The position numbers and the translations under genes were made by a program. A stretch of DNA of 64,000 nt from JAALLB01 sp017643495 (GTDB taxonomy: Bacteria; Pseudomonadota; Alphaproteobacteria; Rhizobiales; Rhizobiaceae): contig OZ244147.1 of assembly GCA_965216105.1 (NCBI GenBank), forward strand, positions 1,302,001 to 1,366,000. Reading direction: 5' to 3'. Shown one piece after another: positions 1 to 8,260 of this stretch. The notes under the pieces are model-generated. The model searched no databases. It was not told where the DNA came from and saw nothing but the letters and a program-made list of their open reading frames with translations. Numbering within the stretch: position 1 is the stretch's first letter; every line of letters starts with the position of its first letter.

Positions 1-1045
1 TTGAAACAGCGTCAGCAATTTCTTCCCCGTCAGGGGAGGACGGGACCTTGCCCGCATCTGCAAGGGCCCGGTAGGCGCGGTTTCTGGCGTTTTCATTGTC
101 GAGATCTGCCAGGTTGAAACCGCCAACCCGGCCTTGGTCGAGATTATCCACCAATGCAGCGTCACGCTGTTCGCGTGAGACAACCTCTTTCAGCCCGTTC
201 TTGCCTGCCAACCGTTCATAAGCCTCATCAACCGTCATTTCGACATTGCGGTCAAAGAGATGGTCAAGCAGGGTTTGTTTCCGGGTCGTGCCATCATCCA
301 GCAGTACGGTTTGGCCCGGGACGATTACACGGGCGAGGTTGATACCGGATGGCAGCTTGTCCGCATGATGAATGCTGGTTGACAAAAGCGGGTTGAGGCT
401 TGCCCTTACTTCGAGGCCGAGACTTTCCTTGAAGCTTTGAATTGCCGATACGCGCACTTCGGTATTTTCGCCAAATTGCATGGCAAGCAGCCGCTCGACC
501 ATGCCAAATCTTGTCTTCAGATCTGCATCGGTTTCAACCGTGATTGCTTCTCGTAATGCTTTCAGATGTTCAGGTTTTGCGTTCCTGGAAATGCTTTCCA
601 GGCTTTCCCTTCGGATATTCGGGTCAGAACTGGCAAGCCTGAACTCTACGAGGGCTGCAGACAGCATTGCACGCACACCGCTGTTTGGCTTGATTTGCCT
701 GAGATCGCCCTTTTTCGCTGTGGCCGCTACTTCACCGGTTTCAATATCGACAAGGTCGTAAGCCTTGACCGCATTGGGTTTCACGTAGAAAAGCCGGTTG
801 TCCTGCTTGCGATACCAGACATCCTTTTCTTCCCACTTGCTGAGGAATTCGGCACCCTGTTCAAATTTTCCATCGCGAATTGCAGAAAGCAACGGTCCCA
901 CTGTTTTGACGGAGCTTCGCTGTATCAGCTTGAAGTTCTCCTGCAACAACTCGCGGAAACCACCGGGTGATGCCGGTGTCTGGGCGAGAGCAGCAGATGC
1001 TCCCAGCCATGTCAGCAGCAATGAAGTAAGCAGAATTCGAAGCAT
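1..1045 (-). CDS. urtB: Urea ABC transporter permease UrtB, N-terminal part (cut by window edge)
   Basis: This gene runs off the left edge, so only about 348 N-terminal residues are visible. It begins with a signal peptide (MLRILLTSLLLTWLGASA, then ALAQ), followed by a soluble, helical, HEAT-like region. That layout is typical of UrtB proteins, which carry a periplasmic extension before a LivH-like membrane domain; the membrane domain would lie outside the window. It lies directly downstream of urtA in the same direction, the usual urtABCDE order. In the known system UrtB and UrtC form the inner-membrane channel for high-affinity urea import. The assignment rests on the N-terminal architecture and the neighbouring urtA, so it is good but not complete. 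Confidence 0.85.
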   Translation of the reverse strand, partial: MLRILLTSLLLTWLGASAALAQTPASPGGFRELLQENFKLIQRSSVKTVGPLLSAIRDGKFEQGAEFLSKWEEKDVWYRKQDNRLFYVKPNAVKAYDLVDIETGEVAATAKKGDLRQIKPNSGVRAMLSAALVEFRLASSDPNIRRESLESISRNAKPEHLKALREAITVETDADLKTRFGMVERLLAMQFGENTEVRVSAIQSFKESLGLEVRASLNPLLSTSIHHADKLPSGINLARVIVPGQTVLLDDGTTRKQTLLDHLFDRNVEMTVDEAYERLAGKNGLKEVVSREQRDAALVDNLDQGRVGGFNLADLDNENARNRAYRALADAGKVPSSPDGEEIADAVS

Positions 1046-1064
1046 GTTCAGCGACCCAGCAGCG

Positions 1065-1098
1065 CAGGGAGGGCGGGATAGCCCTCCCTGGTTTTTTT
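1065..1098 (+). terminator. Strong hairpin between urtA and urtB
   Basis: A perfect 10-bp stem (CAGGGAGGGC at 1065-1074 with GCCCTCCCTG at 1081-1090) and a 6-base loop is followed on the plus strand by seven T residues (1092-1098). Read on the plus strand it has the form of an intrinsic terminator. The urt genes run on the minus strand, where the T-run becomes an A-run before the stem. For them it is more likely an mRNA-stabilising or partial attenuation hairpin, which would keep urtA expression above urtB. Confidence 0.6.
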
Positions 1099-1110
1099 CA
1101 GACTAAGAAC

Positions 1111-2380
1111 TCAGTAGTTGGACTTGATCTGTACGCAGGTCTTGGTTTCTGTGTTGTACATCCCGCAACCAAGATCCTTCCAGTCAGACTTCAGCACTGC
1201 CGAGGCCTCGAGGAAGTCGGTCCAGGCATCGCCGGGAACTTCCTCGGTCTGGCTTATGATGTCGAACTGGCCGTCTTCCTGAATTTCCCCGATCAGCACC
1301 GGCTTTGCCAGGTGATGATTTGGCAGCATAACTGCCGTCCCTCCTGTAAGATTGGGGAATTCCTGTCCGTACATTGCTGTACGAACGGCGTCGACATCGG
1401 TGGTGCCTGCCTTCTCCACGGCATTCACCCACATGTTGAACCCGATGTAATGCGCCTCCATTGGATCGTTGGTGACGCGTTCCTCTCCCATGCGGGTCTT
1501 CCATGATTCTATAAATTTTCGTATTGGCTTCCGATTCTGCTGACTGGAAGTAGTTCCAGGCGGCCAGATGACCGACAAGGTTTGTCGTGTCGAGGCCTGA
1601 AAGCTCTTCTTCACCCACTGAAAAGGCGACGACCGGAATATCATCAGCCGATACGCCTGCGGCAGCCAGTTCCTTGTAGAAACCGATATTCGCATCGCCA
1701 TTGATCGTCGAGATCACACCGACTTTCTTGCCATCTGCGCCCAGTGCAATAACGTCTGCAACAATCTTGGACCAGTCGGAATGACCGAACGGGGTGTAGT
1801 TCACGAAGATGTCTTCTTCCTTGATACCCTTGTCGATGAGGTATTGCTCGAGAATCTTGTTTGTCGTGCGGGGGTAAACATAGTCTGTACCCAGCAGGGC
1901 AAATTTTTCGACGCCCAGTTCCTCAAGATAATAATCCGTAGCCGGTATGGCCTGCTGGTTTGGTGCTGCGCCGGTATAGAAGACGTTTTTCGAGGATTCC
2001 TCGCCCTCGTACTGAACGGGGTAGAAAAGCAGTCCGTTCAGTTCCTCGATTACCGGAAGAACCGACTTTCTGGAAACCGAAGTCCAGTTGCCGAAGATCA
2101 CATCCACCTTGTGGACGGTCAGCAATTCGCGTGCCTTTTCCGCAAACAGTGGCCAGTCCGATGCCGGGTCAACCACGACCGGAACCAGTTTCTTGCCCAG
2201 CAATCCGCCTTTTTCATTCTGCTCGTCTATGAGCATCAGCATGGTGTCTTTAAGGGTGGTTTCCGAAATTGCCATGGTTCCGGACAATGAATGCAGTATG
2301 CCTACCTTGATTTCCTCGGCCAGCGCCATGACGGGCGTGGCGATTGAGATGGCTGCAGCAAGCGCCAGTTTCTTGAACAT
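1111..2380 (-). pseudogene. urtA: Urea ABC transporter substrate-binding protein UrtA, broken by a one-base frameshift
   Basis: The start at 2380 has a good ribosome-binding site (GGAAAGGAT) and opens with a signal peptide ending near MALAEE. The first frame reads as a typical UrtA (EIKVGILHSLSGTMAISE, later VIFGNWTSVSRKSVLPV) until about residue 288 (SEANTK). It then runs into unrelated sequence. The correct C-terminal part (FIESWKTRMGEERVTNDPM through to VQIKSNY) continues in another frame down to a stop at 1111. One extra base in the run at 1516-1519 (AAAA on the coding strand) explains the break. With one base removed the protein would be about 422 residues, normal for UrtA. The rest of the gene is intact, so this may be a homopolymer sequencing error or a very recent mutation. 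UrtA is the periplasmic urea receptor. Confidence 0.85.
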
Positions 2381-2510
2381 GTATGATCCTTTCCCTGTTA
2401 TCCGAGCAGAAAAATGCTTCCGCCCCGACAGAAACGGGTCATGAAACGGTGATCCCTCTCCCAACCCGACTACGTGCAAGAAGGAAGCAAATCGGTGTGT
2501 TGCTGTCTGC

Positions 2511-2526
2511 TGCTAAAAATCAGCCA
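2511..2526 (-). promoter_or_regulatory. Candidate sigma54 (-24/-12) promoter of urtA
   Basis: On the minus strand the sequence reads TGGCTGATTTTTAGCA. It has GG and GC exactly 10 bases apart and keeps TGGC and T-GCA of the TGGCACG-N4-TTGCA consensus. It lies about 130 bases upstream of the urtA start and points toward it. Urea transporters are commonly under NtrC and sigma54 control, which makes the match plausible. The middle of the consensus is not conserved, so this is a candidate only. Confidence 0.35.
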
Positions 2527-2532
2527 ATGTGT

Positions 2533-2621
2533 TGCAAAATTTGCATCAGTAGGCGCGGCAGTCTGCAGAAAATCAGGCGATGAAAACCTTGTGTTGTGCA
2601 AGGGACTTGCAGAAATTTGCA
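2533..2621. promoter_or_regulatory. Cluster of TGCA-type palindromes upstream of urtA
   Basis: Three dyads with TGCA ends lie here: TGCAAAATTTGCA (2533-2545), TGCAAGGGACTTGCA (2597-2611) and TGCAGAAATTTGCA (2608-2621). The last two share a half-site. They resemble enhancer sites for a dimeric regulator such as NtrC, whose sites also end in TGCA. The pair at 2597-2621 is about 70-95 bases upstream of the sigma54-like element. The rest of the gap between 2381 and 3010 shows no convincing gene. Confidence 0.35.
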
Positions 2622-2872
2622 CCCGTATCACCATCATCAGGCCAAGCGGAAAATGCCGGTATTCATCCCCTTGTTTCCCTGTCTTGACGAGACTGAGGAA
2701 AGCCATAAATGATTATCATATTCAAGTGGATTTTTGTGTTGCAATATACGGAGCAAAGTGGTTTTGACATCGCGGAATTCATACCGGATCATGATGTTTG
2801 AATTTACGGATTATATGGGTTTTATCGTCTGCCGGTTTTGACTGAAATGCGTTGGTGACGAGCGTGTCGATA

Positions 2873-2900
2873 TTGACCAAGTGTTCAATATCTATAATAT
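2873..2900 (+). promoter_or_regulatory. Promoter and operator of the PotABCD-like operon
   Basis: TTGACC (2873-2878) and TAATAT (2895-2900) are spaced 16 bases apart as possible -35 and -10 elements; TATAAT is also present at 2893-2898. The palindrome TTGACC-AAGT-GTTCAA (2873-2888) covers the -35 box. It is one of three near-identical palindromes in this cluster; the others precede the Rieske oxygenase and the aminotransferase. Its position suits a repressor, most simply the BetI-like TetR protein encoded at 11093-11761. Confidence 0.5.
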
Positions 2901-3010
2901 TTGCTAACAACATTAGGTAGTTATAAAAGTCATTGGTGAGGTATCCGGCTGCTCGGGGTGGTTTTCTGAAAGATCAGTCCTTGTCCGATACAATCAGGGA
3001 GGAAGACTTC

Positions 3011-4141
3011 ATGCCACTCCGGAAACCGGAAGCGGGCAGCAGTTCCGCAAATGCGATTGAGCTGCGAGGTGTTGGCAAGACATTTGGTTCGGGGGCTGCT
3101 GCCTTTGTCGCTCTCCGCAATGTTTCAACCACGATTGAACAGAACGTTTTTTTCACGCTGCTTGGTCCTTCGGGATGTGGCAAGACAACCCTTCTCAGGC
3201 TGATTGCAGGGTTTGAGGCTGCCACAACCGGTGAAATCCTGCTGCATGGCAAGGAAATTGCCGATCTGCCGCCTTACCGGCGGCCAGTGAACACGGTTTT
3301 CCAGAGTTATGCCCTGTTTCCACACATGACCGTTGCCCAGAATGTTGCTTTCGGGTTGCAAATGCTGAAGCAACCGAAGGACGAGATTGCACGTACAGTC
3401 GACGAGATGCTGAAACTTGTGCAGATGGAAGCGCTGAAAAACCGGCGGACCAGTGAGCTTTCAGGTGGTCAGCAGCAACGGGTTGCGCTTGCACGGGCAC
3501 TGGCCCCCAAGCCAAGAGTGTTGTTGCTTGATGAACCGCTCTCTGCGCTGGACCTGAAACTTCGCAAGGAAATGCAGGTTGAACTCAAGCGATTGCAAAC
3601 CGAAACAGGCATTACCTTTGTGTTTGTAACCCATGACCAGGAAGAAGCGCTCACCATGTCGGACAAGGTGGCCGTCATGAACGAGGGGCAAATCCTGCAG
3701 ATCGGAACGCCGCGGGAAATCTACAATCATCCTGCGAACCGTTTCGTTGCCGATTTCATCGGGGACATCAATTTCATCAAGGCGGAAATAGTGGAAGCGG
3801 GAAAAACCCGATGCACTGCACGGTTTGACGGCAACCAGAAGCTGTCTTTCACGCCTGATGCAGAAGTTTCCAAGGGTCAGAAAGTGACACTGGCCGTGCG
3901 CCCGGAGCGTATTGCGGTTGCCAGTGGCAAAAATGCTCTTTCCGCCACGCTGGACAATGTCGTCTATCACGGGACTGATACGCTTTATCACTTTTCACTG
4001 GGAGACGGGACAAGGATGCTTGCCCGCCGCCAGAACAGTGACGGGACGATTCCCGAATGGCATGCAGGCGATCCGTTTGGGTGGGGTGTTGGTGGAAATG
4101 CTGTCGCCATCGTGGCTGACGGACCGGAGCAAACCGCATGA
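3011..4141 (+). CDS. PotA-like ABC transporter ATPase (spermidine/putrescine or betaine-type)
   Basis: This is the energising subunit of an importer. Walker A (GPSGCGKTT, about residues 52-60), the Q-loop (VFQSYALF), the signature LSGGQQQRVALARAL, Walker B (VLLLDEPLSALD) and the H-loop (VFVTHDQEEALTMSD) are all intact. A C-terminal TOBE-like extension (VRPERIAV) follows, as in PotA and UgpC proteins. The start at 3011 is chosen because GGGAGGAAG lies just upstream; a longer reading from 2933 has no such support. The gene overlaps the next permease by four bases (ATGA). Polyamines are the default substrate for this family. The neighbouring Rieske oxygenase and BetI-like regulator make a methylated amine or betaine equally possible. 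Confidence 0.88.
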   Translation: MPLRKPEAGSSSANAIELRGVGKTFGSGAAAFVALRNVSTTIEQNVFFTLLGPSGCGKTTLLRLIAGFEAATTGEILLHGKEIADLPPYRRPVNTVFQSYALFPHMTVAQNVAFGLQMLKQPKDEIARTVDEMLKLVQMEALKNRRTSELSGGQQQRVALARALAPKPRVLLLDEPLSALDLKLRKEMQVELKRLQTETGITFVFVTHDQEEALTMSDKVAVMNEGQILQIGTPREIYNHPANRFVADFIGDINFIKAEIVEAGKTRCTARFDGNQKLSFTPDAEVSKGQKVTLAVRPERIAVASGKNALSATLDNVVYHGTDTLYHFSLGDGTRMLARRQNSDGTIPEWHAGDPFGWGVGGNAVAIVADGPEQTA

Positions 4142-5031
4142 CTCCCGAACGCCGCCGAACCTTCTTCAATTTCTGGCTGATCGGACCAGCTGCCTTGGCG
4201 ATCATCATTTTCATGGTTATTCCCCTGGCGATGATGGCGTGGATTTCGATCCAGTCACGCAGCTATGGCGGCGGTGTTCACTGGGGTGAATTGAGCGCAG
4301 AAGCATGGCTTAGGTTTCTGTTTGAACGAAACCTCGACGACTCCCTCAGTTGGAGCGTCACCTATACGGTCATCATCATCCGCTCGATCTGGCTCTCACT
4401 GATTACCACAGTGCTCTCCTTGCTTGTGGGATTTCCCACTGCCTTCTTCATGGCGACCCGTGACCGCAAGTGGCGTACGCTGCTGGTGTTCATGGTCACC
4501 TTGCCGTTCTGGACCAATTTGCTGGTTCGCAATTATGCCTGGATACTGATACTGCGTGATTACGGAACGGCGAACGGCCTGTTGATGTGGTTGGGTATTA
4601 CCGACCAGCCATTGCCGCTGCTTCACAACCAGTTTGCCGTTGCAGTCGGGCTTACCTATTCCTTCCTGCCGTTCATGGTGCTGCCGATCTATTCCAGCCT
4701 TGAAAAACTTGATCTCAGACTGGTTGAAGCAGGCTTTGATCTTTATGCAAGCCGTTGGCAGGTATTGAGAAAAATCATTATCCCGCTTGCCATACCGGGA
4801 ATAATAGCGGGTTCCATCCTCGTTTTCATTCCGGCATTGGGATCCTATGTAACGCCCGAATTGCTTGGCGGAGGGAAGACACTCATGATCGGTAACCTGA
4901 TCGGCCACCAGTTCGGGGCAGCCCGCAACTGGCCGTTTGGTGCTGCGCTTGGTCTGTTCCTTTTGGCGCTCGTCCTTCTGGCGATGACTGTCTATGCATT
5001 GCGCGGGCGTGAAAGAGGGGTCAAGCCATGA
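4138..5031 (+). CDS. PotB-like ABC transporter permease
   Basis: This 297-residue inner-membrane protein has about six transmembrane segments. The first is FWLIGPAALAIIIFMVIPLA near residue 12. The cytoplasmic EAA loop that contacts the ATPase reads VEAGFDLYASRWQVLRKI-IPLAIPG. The long extracytoplasmic stretch between the first two membrane helices and the pairing with a PotC-like partner are typical of the PotB/YdcU branch. It overlaps the ATPase gene upstream and the second permease gene downstream by four bases each, implying translational coupling and equal stoichiometry. The substrate is not readable from the permease itself. Confidence 0.87.
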   Translation: MTPERRRTFFNFWLIGPAALAIIIFMVIPLAMMAWISIQSRSYGGGVHWGELSAEAWLRFLFERNLDDSLSWSVTYTVIIIRSIWLSLITTVLSLLVGFPTAFFMATRDRKWRTLLVFMVTLPFWTNLLVRNYAWILILRDYGTANGLLMWLGITDQPLPLLHNQFAVAVGLTYSFLPFMVLPIYSSLEKLDLRLVEAGFDLYASRWQVLRKIIIPLAIPGIIAGSILVFIPALGSYVTPELLGGGKTLMIGNLIGHQFGAARNWPFGAALGLFLLALVLLAMTVYALRGRERGVKP

Positions 5032-5831
5032 GTGCCCGTCGAGCAGCAGGTGATGCAAGACGCTGGCCAGGTCTTGGTTTCGCGGCCGCAGTCTTCTTTG
5101 CCTATGTGTACCTGCCGATTTTCATACTGGTGATCCTTTCCTTCAACGAAAACCGGATCGTGACGATCTGGACCGGCTTTTCACTGGAATGGTACCGCAT
5201 GGCGTTTGCCAATGACGATATCCTTCGGGCGGCTGGCAATTCGTTGCTGATAGCAAGTGTGGCTGCGACCAGTGCCACGGTTCTTGCAACGCTTGCTGCC
5301 GTGCGCATGGCAACAACGCGTTTCTTTGGCCAAACAGGAATGAATGCGCTTCTGGCCTTGCCCATCACCGTTCCGGAAATCGTACCGGCAGTTGCCACGC
5401 TGATGTTCTTTGCAAGTCTGGGTGTCACGCTTGGTCTTGGAACGGTGATGATTGCCCACACGGTTTTCTGTATTCCGTTTGCCTACCTGCCGATCCGGGC
5501 ACGGCTGGAGGGGATGGACCCAAAGCTTGGTGAAGCTGCTGCAGACCTGTTTGCAAATCCACGCCAGGCCTTTTTCAAGGTGACCCTTCCATTGTTGATG
5601 CCAGGCATACTCTCCGGTTTTGTTCTGGCCTTCATCATTTCGCTTGATGATTTCGTTACAACCTTCTTTGTCGGTGGTGCAGGTTCCACCACACTGCCGA
5701 TTTACATATTCGGATTGGTACGGACAGGCGTAACGCCGGAAGTCAATGCCATATCCGCTCTAATGCTGCTCGTGTCGATCGCTCTTGTATCCTTGTCCTT
5801 GTTTCTTGGGCGGTCCGAACACCGTTATTGA
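5028..5831 (+). CDS. PotC-like ABC transporter permease
   Basis: This 267-residue inner-membrane protein is the partner of the preceding permease. It shows an N-terminal membrane helix ending in YLPIFILVILSFNENR, a signature seen in PotC-type permeases. The EAA loop reads GEAAADLFANPRQAFFKVTLPLLMPGIL. It begins inside the end of the upstream gene (ATGA overlap) and ends 47 bases before the binding protein. Together with the ATPase and the other permease it forms the membrane complex of the importer. Confidence 0.87.
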   Translation: MSARRAAGDARRWPGLGFAAAVFFAYVYLPIFILVILSFNENRIVTIWTGFSLEWYRMAFANDDILRAAGNSLLIASVAATSATVLATLAAVRMATTRFFGQTGMNALLALPITVPEIVPAVATLMFFASLGVTLGLGTVMIAHTVFCIPFAYLPIRARLEGMDPKLGEAAADLFANPRQAFFKVTLPLLMPGILSGFVLAFIISLDDFVTTFFVGGAGSTTLPIYIFGLVRTGVTPEVNAISALMLLVSIALVSLSLFLGRSEHRY

Positions 5832-5878
5832 CGCGCTCGGTGTCAGCACATGCACGTCAAAATCAAAGGGAGTAAAAC

Positions 5879-6943
5879 ATGAAAAAGAACAAAAGCATGA
5901 GACTTGCAGCCCTGTGTACAGGGACAGCAGTATTCGCCCTGTTGTCTGCTACATCATCAGCATTTGCTGAAGGGGAGTTGCGTCTCTACAACTGGTCAAA
6001 CTATTTTTCACCTGACCTCATCAAGAAGTTTGAGGAAGAAACAGGTGTTTCTGTCACAATCGACAATTTTGCTTCGGAAGAAGACCTGCTGGCAAAACTG
6101 CAGGCCGGCGGCGGCGGGTATGACGTCATTTTCCCTGGTACAACCACGCTCGGCGTAATGGTCAAGGAAGACCTGCTTGCCGATATTGGTGTCAGCAAAA
6201 TGGAGAATTTCAAGAACGTATTGCCTGCGCACCAGACGATTGCCGGGGATGAAAGCAGAACGTTTTCTGCTCCGTACATGTGGGGAACAACCGGGTTCAG
6301 CTATGATCCCAAAAAGGTTCCTGAAGGCAAGATGGCAGAAAGCTGGGAAGCAATATTCAAGCCTGCCGACGAGCTGAAAGGCAACATTGCCATGCTCAAC
6401 GAGATGTCCGATGTATGGAATGCAGGAGCTTACTATCTGGGTATTTCGAAATGTACGGAAGACGCAGCCGAGGCGCAGCAGATTCTTGACTTGCTGATGG
6501 AACAGAAGCCTGCCGTCAAACTCTATTCAAATGATGGCACAATTGACCGGATGGTGGCAGGTGAAGTTGCTGTTCACATGCAATGGAATGGTGCTGCGCA
6601 CCGGGTCAAGGAGAAAAATCCGGAAGTGGTGTACGTCTATCCCAAGGAAGGAACCACGTTCTGGACAGATGTGATGGCAGTGCCAAAAGGTGCTCCAAAC
6701 CTTGAGAATGCCAAGAAATTCGTGAACTGGATGATGGCGCCGGAGAATGCGGCTGCAGCCTCGAACTACACCGGCTACTCGAATGCCATCAAGGGCTCCG
6801 GGGAATTCCTGAAGGATGATCTCAAGAACGATCCGGCTGTGAACACGCCGGAAGAGTACAATGATCGCCTGAGGGCTTATGAGGCCTGTTCCGAGAAATC
6901 GCGGGACCTTCGTGAGCGGGTTTGGACAAAACTCAAGTCCTGA
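5879..6943 (+). CDS. PotD-like extracellular substrate-binding protein
   Basis: This 354-residue periplasmic receptor has an N-terminal signal peptide (core AALCTGTAVFALLSATSSA, ending near AFAEGE). It continues with LRLYNWSNYFSPDLIKKFEE, the opening of PotD/PotF-type binding proteins. The motif YDVIFPGTTTLGVMVKEDLL and the C-terminal NWMMAPENAAAASNYTGYSNA also match that family. The ribosome-binding site GGGAG precedes the start. It is the last gene of the transporter operon and is closed by a terminator. Cys residues in CTEDAAE and YEACSEKS may form a disulfide. The ligand could be a polyamine or another cationic amine. Confidence 0.88.
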   Translation: MKKNKSMRLAALCTGTAVFALLSATSSAFAEGELRLYNWSNYFSPDLIKKFEEETGVSVTIDNFASEEDLLAKLQAGGGGYDVIFPGTTTLGVMVKEDLLADIGVSKMENFKNVLPAHQTIAGDESRTFSAPYMWGTTGFSYDPKKVPEGKMAESWEAIFKPADELKGNIAMLNEMSDVWNAGAYYLGISKCTEDAAEAQQILDLLMEQKPAVKLYSNDGTIDRMVAGEVAVHMQWNGAAHRVKEKNPEVVYVYPKEGTTFWTDVMAVPKGAPNLENAKKFVNWMMAPENAAAASNYTGYSNAIKGSGEFLKDDLKNDPAVNTPEEYNDRLRAYEACSEKSRDLRERVWTKLKS

Positions 6944-6962
6944 TCGTCAGGTTATGGCCATT

Positions 6963-6993
6963 CGGGGAGCCTGTAGCGGCTCCCCGTTTTTTT
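6963..6993 (+). terminator. Intrinsic terminator after the PotD-like gene
   Basis: A perfect 9-bp stem (CGGGGAGCC and GGCTCCCCG), a 6-base loop TGTAGC and seven T residues form a textbook Rho-independent terminator 20 bases after the stop. The next gene begins only about 14 bases beyond the T-run, so its transcription must come from read-through or from a promoter inside the transporter operon. Confidence 0.85.
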
Positions 6994-7006
6994 GTCGGAG
7001 ATGAAC

Positions 7007-8185
7007 ATGAACAGGTTCAGCGAAGTTTACGGTTTTCCGCGTAGTAAACTCAATCTGGGGAACTGGCGAACCAGACCCTACAATGTTTTTTCCTTCCACA
7101 ATGTGGAGGAAGTGTTGCCGGTTGCCATGACGGAAGGTCAGCCGGGTGAGGCGGAAGCCGGTACGACAGGAGAAGGAGCACTTGACGGACTGAGAGTCGA
7201 TATCAGCGGTGAAAAACATCACTGGAGCGATTTTCTGGAATTGTCCGAGACCGATGTTTTTCTCGCAATGAAAGAGGGCCGGTTTGTGTGCGAGTGGAAC
7301 TCGGCTCATGTTGATCCTGCCCGCCCACATCTGCTTTTTTCCGTTACCAAATCCGTCACAGGCATGCTTTGCGGAATGCTGGAAGATGACGGGCTTCTCG
7401 ATATGTCGGCTCCTGTTTCCAGATATCTTCCCGAGGCGGAGGGTGCCGGGTTTGGCAATGCCACTTTGCAGCAACTTGCCGACATGCGGACGAGCCTGGC
7501 CTTTGATGAAAGCTATCTCAATGCGGACGGCGACTATGCGCGTTACCGGAGGGCAACAGGGTGGAACCCGCCGGTAGAAGGTGCTCAGGCTGAAACGATG
7601 ACTGAGCTGCTTTTGTCGATTGGCCAGCGGGATGAACCTCATGGCGGCCCGTTTGAATATGCCTCACCCAATACCGATATGCTCGGCGTTGTTGTCGAGC
7701 GCGTATCCGGCAGGCGTTTCATGGACCTGCTGAACGAGCGCATCTGGAAGCCGCTTGGTGCCAGGACAAAGGCGCTGATGACACTGGACAGCGAAGGGGC
7801 ACCGCGCGGTGCCGGAGGCATGTGTGCCACTGCAAGGGACATGGCCCGCTTCGGTGAAATGGTTCGGCTTGGCGGGCAGATCAATGGTCACCGCGTTGTC
7901 TCGCAACACTGGGTGGACGACATGCTGACCAATGGCGACAGGAAGGCTTGGCAGAACGGAAATTTCTCCGAATTTTTCCCTGATGGCCGCTACCGGAATT
8001 GCTGGTATCTCACCGGGTATGAGAGCGGCGCCTATTGCTGTATCGGAATTCATGGGCAGTGGGTATATGTCGACCCGAAATCTGAAGTTGTGATCGTTAA
8101 GCTTTCTTCCCAGACCCTGCCCATGGACGAAGAACTTGACCTGAAGTGCCTGTCCTTCTTCCGGCAGGTTTGTGATATATTATAA
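7007..8185 (+). CDS. NylB-like serine hydrolase (beta-lactamase / 6-aminohexanoate-dimer hydrolase family)
   Basis: The protein has the class C beta-lactamase fold signature. With the start at 7007, the nucleophile motif SVTK falls at residues 112-115, the same numbers as Ser112 and Lys115 of NylB. The tyrosine motif YASPNTD (Tyr about 218) and Tyr170 also align well. The C-terminal GIHGQWVYVDP and VVIVKLSS are family hallmarks. The start at 7007 is preferred because GGAG lies 6 bases upstream; ATG at 7001 and TTG at 6992 are too close to it. The family hydrolyses amide or ester bonds, including linear amides of amino acids. In this cluster it may open an amide or ester of the imported amine. 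No signal peptide is seen, so it is probably cytoplasmic. Confidence 0.82.
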   Translation: MNRFSEVYGFPRSKLNLGNWRTRPYNVFSFHNVEEVLPVAMTEGQPGEAEAGTTGEGALDGLRVDISGEKHHWSDFLELSETDVFLAMKEGRFVCEWNSAHVDPARPHLLFSVTKSVTGMLCGMLEDDGLLDMSAPVSRYLPEAEGAGFGNATLQQLADMRTSLAFDESYLNADGDYARYRRATGWNPPVEGAQAETMTELLLSIGQRDEPHGGPFEYASPNTDMLGVVVERVSGRRFMDLLNERIWKPLGARTKALMTLDSEGAPRGAGGMCATARDMARFGEMVRLGGQINGHRVVSQHWVDDMLTNGDRKAWQNGNFSEFFPDGRYRNCWYLTGYESGAYCCIGIHGQWVYVDPKSEVVIVKLSSQTLPMDEELDLKCLSFFRQVCDIL

Positions 8186-8197
8186 GTTTACAACCTT

Positions 8198-8241
8198 TTG
8201 ACTTTTATAACTTAAATATATTATATTGAACCTCTGTTCAA
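8198..8241 (+). promoter_or_regulatory. Promoter and operator of the Rieske oxygenase gene
   Basis: TTGACT (8198-8203) and TTATAT (8221-8226) are 17 bases apart, a good sigma70-type promoter. The perfect palindrome TTGAAC-CTCT-GTTCAA (8226-8241) begins at the last base of the -10 box and would cover the transcription start. That is a classic repressor position. The same palindrome, with one or two changes, occurs at 2873-2888 and 10975-10990. Confidence 0.6.
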
Positions 8242-8260
8242 AATAATCATGTAGGTCACA

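Noticed and set aside
1505..1525. Programmed ribosomal frameshifting in urtA
   Set aside because: No slippery heptamer followed by a clear stimulatory structure was seen, and UrtA proteins are not known to need it; mutation or sequencing error is simpler.
2470..2767. Open frames on both strands in the urtA-potA gap (78 and 97 residues)
   Set aside because: No ribosome-binding site, odd composition with Cys clusters, and they overlap the palindromes and promoter-like elements.
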